From: CF-167 sp963695195
Lineage (GTDB): Bacteria > Chloroflexota > Limnocylindria > QHBO01
Direction: 5' to 3'
Length of the DNA: 64,000 bases
NCBI GenBank assembly: GCA_963695195.1
Contig: CAVOGE010000004.1
Coordinates: 113,531-177,530 of the forward strand
A program made the translations under genes and the position numbers. Below the pieces are notes generated by a model. The model was not told the DNA's origin, did no database searches, and saw only the letters and a program-made list of their open reading frames with translations. This document shows, piece by piece, positions 33,153-41,318 of the stretch (position 1 is the first letter of the stretch; every line of letters begins with the position of its first letter).

Positions 33153-33590
33153 GTGAGAGACGATTTTCGCCACGCCACGCACGTCCAGGTGCGCCTCGGT
33201 GACCTCGACCCGTTCGGCCACGTGAACAATGCGGTGGTCGCCACCTACGTCGAGCAGGGTCGGGTGCTCTACCTGCGCGACGTGCTGGGGACCGGGGCCG
33301 ATCCGGTCAGCATGCCGTTCATCCTGGCCCGGCTCGAGATCGACTACGTTGCACAGACCCTGTTCGACGACCCTGTCGAGGTCGGTACCCGGGTCGACTG
33401 GATCGGTCGCACCAGCGTCCACATGTCGCACGTCCTCAGCGGACGGGGCGGCCGCGAGCTTGCCCGCTCCGAGGCGGTGCTGGTCGCCTTCGACTACGAG
33501 ACCGACAAGCCCACGCCGGTCTCGGACGCCTGGCGAGCCGCCATGACCACGCACGAGGGCCGCCCGCTCGACCGGCCGGCCGACCGATGA
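33153..33590 (+). CDS. Acyl-CoA thioesterase, 4HBT hot-dog family
   Basis: 145 aa. YbgC/FadM-type hot-dog: VRLGDLDPFGHVNNAVVATYVEQ carries the catalytic Asp and the HVNN motif, followed by a long helix and beta strands (EIDYVAQTLFDDPVEVGT; SEAVLVAFDY). Hydrolyses acyl-CoA thioesters; chain length unknown. GTG start. The stop overlaps an ATG at 33587 (ATGA), the likely true start of lpd. Confidence 0.88.
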   Translation: MRDDFRHATHVQVRLGDLDPFGHVNNAVVATYVEQGRVLYLRDVLGTGADPVSMPFILARLEIDYVAQTLFDDPVEVGTRVDWIGRTSVHMSHVLSGRGGRELARSEAVLVAFDYETDKPTPVSDAWRAAMTTHEGRPLDRPADR

Positions 33591-35006
33591 GCGACGACGC
33601 AGCGCTTCGACCTCCTGATCCTGGGTGGCGGGATGAGCTACGTGGGCGCCATCCGCGCCGCGCAGCTCGGCCTCAAGGTGGGCCTGGTGGAGCGCGACCG
33701 CCTGGGCGGAACGTGCCTCAATCGCGGCTGCATCCCATCCAAGGCGCTGCTGGAGACCGCCGACCTGCTCCACCGCGTCACCGAGCAGGGAGCCGAATTC
33801 GGACTCGCCGGATCCGACGGCGTGAGCCTCGACTACTCCGCCCTCGCGACACGCCGAGACGCGGTGGTCGAGAAGCACGTCAAGGGCGTCGAGTTCCTGA
33901 TGAAGAAGAACAGCGTGACCGTGCTGCGCGGGCAGGGCACGCTGACCGGCCCCACATCGGTTCGCGTCACCGGCGGAGAGGACGGAGATCTCGAGGCGAG
34001 CGCCACCGACCTGATCCTGGCCACCGGCTCGGCCCCGCGCGCGCTGCCCGGGCTGGAGGTCGACGGTGAGCGGATCATCACCTCGGACGAGGCGCTCCGC
34101 CGCAACGATGTGCCTGGCCGGGTGACGATCGTCGGCGCCGGCGCCATCGGCGTCGAGTGGGCGAGCATGTACCGCGACTTCGGCGCCGAGGTCAACCTGG
34201 TCGAGTTCCTCGACCGCGTCGTGCCGCTCGAGGACGCCGATGTCTCGAAGGAGCTGCACCGCGTCTTCCGCAAGCGCGGCATCGCCATCCACACCGCGGC
34301 GACGATCGATCCGGCCAGCATCGAGCGCGTGGAGGGGGGCGTCCACTTCGCCATCAAGGCCAACGCCGGCGACCAGGTGACCGAGGCGACCAGTGACCTG
34401 ATCCTGGTTGCGGTGGGCCGACGACCGCTCACCGATGGGATCGGCCTCGAGGCGATCGACGGCGTCGAGATGGAGCGCGGCTACGTCAAGGTGAATGGCT
34501 ACATGCAGACCGGCGTGCCGCACCTGTACGCCATCGGCGACATCGTGCCGGGGTACGCCCTGGCCCACGTGGCGAGTCACGAGGCGCTGGTCGCGGTCGA
34601 GACGATCGCCGGCCACCACCCGGAGCCGGTGCGCATGGACCTCATGCCGCGCGTCACCTTCTGCCGGCCGCAGGTCGCATCGGTCGGCATGACCGAGGCG
34701 GAGGCGACCGAGGCCGGACATACCGTCAAGGTCGGATCGTTCCCGTTCCGCGCCCTCGGCAAGGCGACCATCGTCGGCGAGATCGACGGCTTCGCCAAGC
34801 TCGTTGCGGACGCGGAGACGGACCTCCTGCTCGGCGCCCACATCATCGGTCCGCACGCCGGCGACCTGCTCGCCGAGCCGGTCTTCGCCCGCCTGGTCGA
34901 GGGGACCGCCGGCGAGATCGCCATGTCGGTGCACGCTCACCCGACCCTCACCGAGGTCCTCGCCGAGGCCGCGCTGGCGGTGGACGGCGCGGCGATCCAC
35001 GTCTGA
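33587..35006 (+). CDS. lpdA: Dihydrolipoamide dehydrogenase (E3), start region frameshifted
   Basis: Flavoenzyme that re-oxidises the dihydrolipoyl group of E2 with NAD+. The body, clear from 33606 on, reads RFDLLILGGG then AAQLGLKVGLVERDRLGGTCLNRGCIPSK, with the redox disulfide CLNRGC. The NAD-binding motif is VGAGAIGVEWASMY and the C-terminal His-Glu pair is in HAHPTLTEVLAEA. In the clean frame the first ATG is at 33633, which would delete the FAD-binding glycines. ATG 33587 overlaps the thioesterase stop and gives MSDDAA before leaving frame; a +1 shift at about 33597-33606 restores a normal N terminus. The GxGxxG reads GGGMSY, lacking its last Gly, so another small lesion or variant is possible here. 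Confidence 0.9.
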
Positions 35007-36025
35007 TGGCCACACAGGATCCGGCCGCCACGCTGGGGCATCGCGAGCTCGGCCTGAGCGACGAGGACGTGCTCAGCATGTACGGCCACATGCTGCTGGC
35101 GCGCGCGGTGGACGAGCGGATGTGGCTGATGCAGCGGGCCGGCAAGATCCCATTCATCATCAGCGGGCAGGGGCATGAGGCTGCCCAGGTCGGCACCACC
35201 TGGCCGATGCGCCGCAACCAGGACTGGATGGCGCCCTTCTATCGGTCGATCGCCGCGACCATCACCTTTGGGATGAGCGCCGAGGACATCATCACCGCCC
35301 ACCTGGCCAAGGGCGACGACGTAAGCTCCGCCGGCCGCCAGATGCCCGGGCACTACGGGGCGGCGCGCAACAACATCGTGTCGGTCTCGTCGCCGGTCGG
35401 CACCCAGGTGCTCCACGCGGTGGGGATCGCCATGGGCGCCTGGGTGCGGGGCGACGACGTGGTGGCGATCACCAGCTTCGGCGAGGGGACGAGCAACCAG
35501 GGCGAGATCCACGAGGGGATGAACTTCGCCGGCGTGCACAGGCTGCCGGTCATCTTCGTCTGCGAGAACAACGGCTGGGCGATCAGCGTCCCGCTCGAGC
35601 GCCAGGTCGGCGGGCAGTCGGTCGCGGCGCGCGCGGACGGCTACGGCTTCCCCGGCGTGACGGTCGATGGCGGCGATCCGCTGGCCTGCTACGCGGTGGC
35701 CAAGGCGGCACACGAGCGCGCGCGGCGGGGCGAGGGGCCGACGCTCATCGAGGCCCGCGTCGTGCGGCTGACCAGCCACTCATCGGACGACGACCAGCGT
35801 CGCTATCGCGACCCCGCCGAGGTCGAGGAGCTCAAGGAGCAGGACCCGATCCCCCACTTCGGCAACCGCCTGCGTGCCGCCGGCCTCCTGACCGATGAGG
35901 CGGACGCCGCGCTGCGGGGAGAGATCAAGGCCGAGATCAACGAGTCCCAGGCGCGGGCCGAGGCGCGCCCCGACCCCGATGCGGCGACCGCGCACCGTTG
36001 GGTCTACGCGGAAGGCGCCGACTGA
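35006..36025 (+). CDS. pdhA: 2-oxoacid dehydrogenase E1 component, alpha subunit
   Basis: 339 aa. Thiamine-diphosphate enzyme subunit that decarboxylates pyruvate or a branched-chain 2-oxoacid. TPP-binding motif: TSFGEGTSNQGEIHEGMNFA ending at VFVCENNGWAIS. Also FIISGQGHEAAQVG and RQMPGHYGAARNN. The phosphorylation-loop area has RLTSHSSDDDQRRYRDP, which is typical of branched-chain or acetoin-type E1 alpha. ATG at 35006 overlaps the lpd stop by one base. Substrate (pyruvate or branched-chain) cannot be decided; the symbol is provisional. Confidence 0.9.
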   Translation: MATQDPAATLGHRELGLSDEDVLSMYGHMLLARAVDERMWLMQRAGKIPFIISGQGHEAAQVGTTWPMRRNQDWMAPFYRSIAATITFGMSAEDIITAHLAKGDDVSSAGRQMPGHYGAARNNIVSVSSPVGTQVLHAVGIAMGAWVRGDDVVAITSFGEGTSNQGEIHEGMNFAGVHRLPVIFVCENNGWAISVPLERQVGGQSVAARADGYGFPGVTVDGGDPLACYAVAKAAHERARRGEGPTLIEARVVRLTSHSSDDDQRRYRDPAEVEELKEQDPIPHFGNRLRAAGLLTDEADAALRGEIKAEINESQARAEARPDPDAATAHRWVYAEGAD

Positions 36026-37011
36026 TGGCGGAGCTGAACATCCTCGAAGCGATCCGCCTCGCGATGGACGAGGAGCTGGAGCGCGACCCGACCGTCATGG
36101 TGCTCGGCGAGGATGTCGGTCGCAAGGGCGGCGTCTTCGGCGCGACCGAGGGCCTGTGGGCCAAGTACGGCGACAGGCGCGTCCTCGACACGCCGCTCTC
36201 CGAGGCGCTCATCGCCGGAGCCGCGATGGGGGCGGCGATCTACGGCCTGCGCCCGGTCGCCGAGATGCAGTTCGCCGACTTCGTGTACCCGGCCTTCAAC
36301 CAGATCGTGTCGGAGATCAGCCGGCTGCGGTATCGGTCCAACAACACCTTTGGGCTGCCGATGGTGATCCGCATGCCGTACGGCGGCGGGGTCCATGGCG
36401 CCCTCTACCACTCGCAGAGCAACGAGACCTACTTCACGGCGACCGTGGGCCTCAAGGTGGTCGCGCCGGGCACGCCGGCCGATGCCAAGGGCCTGCTGAA
36501 GGCGTCGATCCGCGATCCGGACCCGGTCATCTTCTTCGAGCATAAGAAGGCCTACCGGCTGTTCAAGGCCGATGTTCCCGATGGCGACCACGTGGTGCCG
36601 ATCGGCCGCGCCGAGGTTGCGCGTCCGGGCAAGCACCTGTCGATCTTCTGCTACGGCTACATGCGCACCTGTGCCCTGGAGGCGGCCGAGACGCTCGCCC
36701 GCGAGGACGGCCTGGAGGCCGAGGTGGTGGACCTGCGCACACTGCGCCCGCTCGACACCGACACCGTGCTCGCCTCGGTGGCGCGCACTGGCCGCGCTCT
36801 GGTCGTCCACGAGGCAAACCGCTTCGGCGGGTTCGGCGCAGAGGTGGCCGCCACCATCGCGGAGGCCGGATTCGATTCGCTCGACGCGCCGGTCACCCGA
36901 CTCGCCGGCCCCGATGTCCCCGGCGTCCCCTACCACCACAACCTCGAGGACTGGTTCATGCTGAACCCAACCAAGATCGTCGAAGCCGCACGCTCGCTCG
37001 CCGCCTACTGA
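36025..37011 (+). CDS. pdhB: 2-oxoacid dehydrogenase E1 component, beta subunit
   Basis: 328 aa from ATG 36025, overlapping the E1 alpha stop by one base (TGATG). Family markers: MVLGEDVGRKGGVFGATEGL, DTPLSEALIAGAAMGAAIYG, EMQFADFVYPAFNQIV, RMPYGGGVHGALYHSQ and, late, VVDLRTLRPLDTDTVLASV. Forms the alpha2-beta2 E1 with the preceding gene. A 270-bp gap with no credible gene separates it from the E2 gene, which is still in the same direction. Confidence 0.95.
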   Translation: MAELNILEAIRLAMDEELERDPTVMVLGEDVGRKGGVFGATEGLWAKYGDRRVLDTPLSEALIAGAAMGAAIYGLRPVAEMQFADFVYPAFNQIVSEISRLRYRSNNTFGLPMVIRMPYGGGVHGALYHSQSNETYFTATVGLKVVAPGTPADAKGLLKASIRDPDPVIFFEHKKAYRLFKADVPDGDHVVPIGRAEVARPGKHLSIFCYGYMRTCALEAAETLAREDGLEAEVVDLRTLRPLDTDTVLASVARTGRALVVHEANRFGGFGAEVAATIAEAGFDSLDAPVTRLAGPDVPGVPYHHNLEDWFMLNPTKIVEAARSLAAY

Positions 37012-37281
37012 TCCGATGCCCCCGACGCGACGAATGCCACCGAATCGCAGCCTCATTCGCCCTACGGCCCCTGGCTGCTCGCCGATGCGCCAGATCGCAA
37101 CCAGGTTGCCGTTTGGTGCGTTCCGGGGTGGGGCCACGCTCGTCATCGGTCTGGTCCACGCTCAGCGACCATCGACCGTCGGCGCGCACGCATCCGCCAG
37201 AGCGGCTAAGGTCAACCCCACTGCGATCTGGCGACACGCAACCGGCGGCGCGCCGGTACCGCACTGAGGGAGCCGTAACGA

Positions 37282-38805
37282 ATGTCAACCACCATCAAGA
37301 TGCCGCAGCTTGGCGAATCGGTCACCGAGGGGACGATCGAGCGCTGGCTGGTCAAGGTGGGTGATCAGGTCGCGCAGTACGACCCGCTCTTCGAGGTGGT
37401 GACCGATAAGGTCAATGCCGAGGTGCCCGCCGAGGTCGCCGGCACGATCACCAAGATCCTGGTCGGGGACGGCGAGACGGTGAAGGTGGGCACGCCGCTC
37501 GCCGAGATCGACGATGGCGGCGCCGTCGCCGAGCCTGCGCCCCCGGTCGCCGAGGCACCGGCCCTCGAGATCTCCGCACCGGAACCCGAATCCGTTCTGG
37601 AGCCCCTTCCTGGAGCCGTGACCGAGCTTGCCGCAGCCGCACCGGTCGCCTCCGCACCGGTCGCGTCGGCAGCTGTTTCGGCCCCGATGGCCGAGCCTGC
37701 CGCTCCTGACTCCGCGCCCGCGCCCGCGCCCGCGGAGGATGCCGGACAGGCGACCGACGCCTCGATGCGCATGACTCCCGCCGTCCGGCGCCTGATCCGC
37801 GAGCACGGCATCGATGTCGGCCAGCTCACGGGCAGCGGCGCGGCCGGTCGCGTGACGCGTGACGACGTGCTGGCGTTCATTGAACGCGGGGAGGGTGCGC
37901 CGGAACCGGAGCCCGAGCCGGTGGCCTCCGAGCCGGTTGCCGCTCCGAGCGCCCCCGCGCCCACACCCGCAGCGCCTCCACCCGCAGCGCCTCCACCGGC
38001 CGCAGCACCGGCACCCGCGCCTGCGGCAACCCCCGCAGCGGCTCCCGCGGCAGCGCCGGCCTACGCGGCACCAGCCCCGGTGCCGGCACCGGTCGGCGGC
38101 GACACCGAGGTCCCGATGAGCCAGATGCGCAAGGGGATCGCCGCCAAGATGACCCGCGTCAAGCAGACCGTCCCCCACGCCTACACGGTCATCGAAGTCG
38201 ACATGCACAACGTGGTCCGCTGGCGCGAGGCCAACCAGGCCGGGTACAAGGCCCGCGAGGGGATCGGCATCAGCTACGTGGCGGCCGTCATCAAGGCGGT
38301 CACCGAGACGCTGCGCCTGCACCCGACGCTCAACAGCCAGTTCGCCGAGGATCGGATCATCCTCAAGCAGGCGATGAACATCGGGATCGCGGTGGCGGTC
38401 GACAATGGCCTGCTGGTGCCGGTCATCGCCAACGCCGACCAGCTCAGCATCAGCGGCGTGAACCATCGGATCCAGGACCTGGCGGCCCGCGCCCGCATCA
38501 ACAAGCTGCGCCTCGACGAGATCCAGGGCGGCACGTTCACCGTCAACAACACCGGCTGGTTCGGATCGGTCTCATCCATGCCGATCGTGAACTCGCCCGA
38601 AGTGGCGATCCTGTCGATGGAGGCGATCGTCAAGCGACCGGTGGTGATCACCGTCGAGGGTGAGGATGTGATCACCATCAGACCGATGATGAACATGACC
38701 TGCAGCTTCGACCATCGCGTGCTCGACGGCGCGCAGGTCGGCAACTTCCTGGCCGATGTCCGCAAGCGGCTCGAGGGCTGGGACCCCGGCACGCCACTGG
38801 GCTGA
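37282..38805 (+). CDS. pdhC: Dihydrolipoamide acyltransferase (E2)
   Basis: 507 aa. N-terminal lipoyl domain (about 1-78): MPQLGESVTEGTIERWLVK with the lipoylated Lys in EVVTDKVNAEVPAEV. After a Pro/Ala/Glu-rich linker comes the peripheral-subunit-binding domain (about 155-195; MTPAVRRLIREHGIDVGQL ... GAAGRVTRDDVLAFIE). Another Ala/Pro linker leads to the catalytic domain (about 275-507) with MRKGIAAKMTRVKQTVPHAY and the active-site SFDHRVLDGAQ. Core of the complex made with the E1 and E3 genes upstream. LipA and LipB encoded at 43.7-46 kb would supply the lipoate. Start ATG 37282. Confidence 0.95.
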   Translation: MSTTIKMPQLGESVTEGTIERWLVKVGDQVAQYDPLFEVVTDKVNAEVPAEVAGTITKILVGDGETVKVGTPLAEIDDGGAVAEPAPPVAEAPALEISAPEPESVLEPLPGAVTELAAAAPVASAPVASAAVSAPMAEPAAPDSAPAPAPAEDAGQATDASMRMTPAVRRLIREHGIDVGQLTGSGAAGRVTRDDVLAFIERGEGAPEPEPEPVASEPVAAPSAPAPTPAAPPPAAPPPAAAPAPAPAATPAAAPAAAPAYAAPAPVPAPVGGDTEVPMSQMRKGIAAKMTRVKQTVPHAYTVIEVDMHNVVRWREANQAGYKAREGIGISYVAAVIKAVTETLRLHPTLNSQFAEDRIILKQAMNIGIAVAVDNGLLVPVIANADQLSISGVNHRIQDLAARARINKLRLDEIQGGTFTVNNTGWFGSVSSMPIVNSPEVAILSMEAIVKRPVVITVEGEDVITIRPMMNMTCSFDHRVLDGAQVGNFLADVRKRLEGWDPGTPLG

Positions 38806-38808
38806 GTC

Positions 38809-39867
38809 CTAGGGCTGCGTCGGCATCGGCCGCTGACGGGGATGGGCGCCCCCAACGGGCCCTGGAATGAGCCGGAGGCCCGTCCCGTCTGCCAGCAGCG
38901 TCCCCAGGGTGTGATGTCCACCGCCATCGCGCGCCGTGACCGTCATCAGGATCGACAGCCCATCGGGCGCCCATGCGGGAAGCCATACCGCCGGCCCGTC
39001 CAGACCGAAGAATGTCAGCTGCGTCAGCCCGGTCCCGTCGGGGCGAATGGTGAAGAGGTTCACCACGGTGGTGGCGAGATCCTCCAGATTCTGCATGCCT
39101 ACCTGAAACAGGATCAGATCCTGCGTCGGGCTCCAGTCCGGCCACTGTGGGAAGGTGTCGAGATCGGTGATGCGGCGCAGCTCTTGCGTCGGATCGTCAA
39201 GGCTGAGGACGGCGATCGCCGACTTCATCCTCGGCGAGTCGTCCGTCACCGGCTGGCTGTACGTATCGATGTTCATGACCAGCGAGCGACCGTCTCGTGA
39301 CCAGCGCACCGCGTCGATGAAGTCGGGCGCCGTCGTGGTTGCCGCGGTGGTGATCGCACCGGTATCCAGATCAACGATCTCGAGCTGCGATCCCGGGAAT
39401 GTCCCGCCCGTGGAGTCGTACCGTCGGAACGCGATCGCACCGCCATCGGGCGACCAGGATGGCCCGTCGGCGTCGACGCAGGGCGCCTTGCAGTCGAAGA
39501 TGCGATGGGCGTTTCCGCCGTCCCAGTCGGCCATCCAGATATCGCGCGTATCGGCCTCGTCGGTCACGAACACGAATCGAGTCCCGTCCGGCGACCAATC
39601 TGGGTGACGGGCGTTCGTCGGTCCGTTCGGCAGGGCCTTTCGGGAGCCGCCGCCGTCCGGCCGGATGAGTCGCAGATCGTCGGCCTGATAGGCGATCCAG
39701 GCGACGCCAGCTTCGGGGTCGGCGGTGATCGATGCCGACACCGAAGGCGAAGGCCTGGCCGCGTTCGAGCTGGGAACCGGGGCGCGTGCGGAGCAGGCGA
39801 CTGTAAGCAGCCCAACGGTGGCGGTCAGTGCCAGCAGCGAGCGGGATCGGTTCGCAGGTCCAATCAC
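38809..39867 (-). CDS. TolB/WD40-like beta-propeller lipoprotein
   Basis: 352 aa. GTG start at 39867 (GAGG about 8-9 nt upstream). Lipoprotein signal with lipobox LLTVAC (Cys about residue 25). Then repeats of the PD40 type: HPDWSPDGTRFVFVTDEA, PSWSPDGGAIAFRRYDS, QWPDWSPTQDLILFQVG and PAWAPDGLSILMTVTA, with alternating strands fitting a TolB-like propeller. No enzyme motif; likely a surface binding protein. Converges on the E2 gene, 3 bp from its stop. Confidence 0.85.
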   Translation of the reverse strand: MIGPANRSRSLLALTATVGLLTVACSARAPVPSSNAARPSPSVSASITADPEAGVAWIAYQADDLRLIRPDGGGSRKALPNGPTNARHPDWSPDGTRFVFVTDEADTRDIWMADWDGGNAHRIFDCKAPCVDADGPSWSPDGGAIAFRRYDSTGGTFPGSQLEIVDLDTGAITTAATTTAPDFIDAVRWSRDGRSLVMNIDTYSQPVTDDSPRMKSAIAVLSLDDPTQELRRITDLDTFPQWPDWSPTQDLILFQVGMQNLEDLATTVVNLFTIRPDGTGLTQLTFFGLDGPAVWLPAWAPDGLSILMTVTARDGGGHHTLGTLLADGTGLRLIPGPVGGAHPRQRPMPTQP

Positions 39868-40264
39868 AGGCGTTACCTCGGATTCGTCGCCGGTCGCTTC
39901 TCGCGGTACGCGTGCTCCTGCCGTCCGACGATCCCGCTGCGTATCCTAGAACGGCGCAGCCCAGGGCGGCACCTCGAGGGCTGGGTCCAGGTTGGTCAAC
40001 TGTGCACCGGTGGACCGTTACGCGTGACCAATGACGGGAATCGGTGGCCAAGGTCCACCGGCTGAGCGTGAAACGAGGCCTTGCGGCCCGATGCGGTGGG
40101 TGGAAACGCGCACTGGTCCGCCCAAGGATCCGCCGGTGACAATCCGACGAAGATCATGCTCATACGGAGCCGGGCAATCGGCCCCGCGTTTGGTGGGGCC
40201 CCGCCACGACGCGATCCCGCTCCCCTGACGGCGGGAGCCGGACGCGAAGACGCCGATCGTCCGC
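39868..40264. other. Intergenic stretch of ~400 bp, little recognised
   Basis: No credible gene. On the minus strand TAGGAT near 39950 could be a -10 box for the beta-propeller lipoprotein. Nothing else identifiable. Confidence 0.35.
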
Positions 40265-41317
40265 CTAGGAGTCTGCCGGCGGCCGCCCGACGGAGGGGTC
40301 GGCGGAGCTCGAGTCGGGCGGGCCGGCTCGACGTTCGTCGTCGCCGCCAAGCCGGCGCACCGCCGGGATCCAGGCCGCCACACCCAGCGCCTGCAGCGCG
40401 ACGAAGAGGATGACCAGCAGGCCGGGCACGCCGACCGCAGCACCTGGTACGACCCAGGTGAGCGGGCCGCCCAGGAGGGCCAGCACATCGATGCCCATCC
40501 CGAAGTTGCTGCCACCTCCACCACCCGTGGAATCGTCGTACGCAGCGATGCTGAGGGTGTCGGGGGCGGTCGTCGGAGCCGGTGATGCGGTCGTCGACGG
40601 AGCGGCCGACCCAGAGTCCCGAGGCGTCGGCGTCGGCGTCGGCGTCGGCGACGGTTCGCCGCTCGGGTTCGGAGTGGACGCGGGTGTCTCGGCCGCCGTC
40701 CCTGTCGGCTTCGCCGTCCCCGTCGGCTTCGGCGAGGAGGTCGGCGTGGACGCGGGAGTCGCGGCCGCCGTCCCCGTCGGCTTCGGCGTGGGAGTCGTGG
40801 CTGGAGTCGGGCGCGGCGTGGCGACGGGAGTCGGAGGTGGGGTCGGCGTCGGCGCGGGCGTCGGCGCGGGCAGCACGGTGATCGCCAGCGGAGTGCCTGT
40901 CACGGCCGTTCCCGTGCAGTCCTTCTTCGCGTATGCATCGTTTGACCACAACGCCACCCCCGCTGCGGCCGGGGTGGCTCGAATCGTGAAGGTGACCGAG
41001 TCAGGCGGCTTCACGCGGTCTCCATCGGAGTTCGCCTTGACCGTGACCGTGGTGCCCGCGAAGCTCGACGAATAGATGCCGTCGTCGCTCGCCGTCGGGA
41101 TCCCAACCGACTCGATCTCCCAGGAGCCGGGCAGGAGCACACGAATGCAGCCGAGGTCGCCGCTGAGTGCCGTCGCCGTTAGCGAAAAGGTCGTCGTCTG
41201 CCCCGCCGTGGCCACCGCCGGGGAGACGATCATCGAGTACAGGGTGGCCGCCGCCACGATCCCGGACAGGGAGCTGAGAGCGAGAGCGGCGGCGAGAGCG
41301 GTCAGGCCACGACGCAT
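40265..41317 (-). CDS. Secreted surface protein with Pro/Thr-rich stalk and C-terminal membrane anchor
   Basis: 350 aa. Signal peptide (GLTALAAALALSSLSGIVAA), a ~110-residue beta-rich domain with two cysteines (LGCIRVLLPGSW; KKDCTGTAV), a long low-complexity stalk of TPTP/PTGTA repeats (about residues 150-245), then a hydrophobic segment (WVVPGAAVGVPGLLVILFVALQ, about 290-315) and a basic/acidic tail. The layout is that of an anchored cell-surface protein lacking a sortase motif. The gene starts 1 bp from the stop of the GGDEF/HD-GYP gene, so the two are probably co-transcribed. Confidence 0.75.
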   Translation of the reverse strand: MRRGLTALAAALALSSLSGIVAAATLYSMIVSPAVATAGQTTTFSLTATALSGDLGCIRVLLPGSWEIESVGIPTASDDGIYSSSFAGTTVTVKANSDGDRVKPPDSVTFTIRATPAAAGVALWSNDAYAKKDCTGTAVTGTPLAITVLPAPTPAPTPTPPPTPVATPRPTPATTPTPKPTGTAAATPASTPTSSPKPTGTAKPTGTAAETPASTPNPSGEPSPTPTPTPTPRDSGSAAPSTTASPAPTTAPDTLSIAAYDDSTGGGGGSNFGMGIDVLALLGGPLTWVVPGAAVGVPGLLVILFVALQALGVAAWIPAVRRLGGDDERRAGPPDSSSADPSVGRPPADS

Positions 41318-41318
41318 G

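Noticed and set aside
31458..35015. Very long minus-strand open frame opposite the M20-thioesterase-lpd genes
   Set aside because: It is antisense to clear genes; high-GC codon bias keeps this frame free of stops. The same holds for 26150-29089 opposite cphA.
37012..37281. Possible small gene between E1 beta and E2
   Set aside because: Frames are Arg/Pro-rich without ribosome sites or protein-like composition.
39868..40264. Possible gene between the beta-propeller lipoprotein and the surface protein
   Set aside because: No frame with protein-like composition or start signal.
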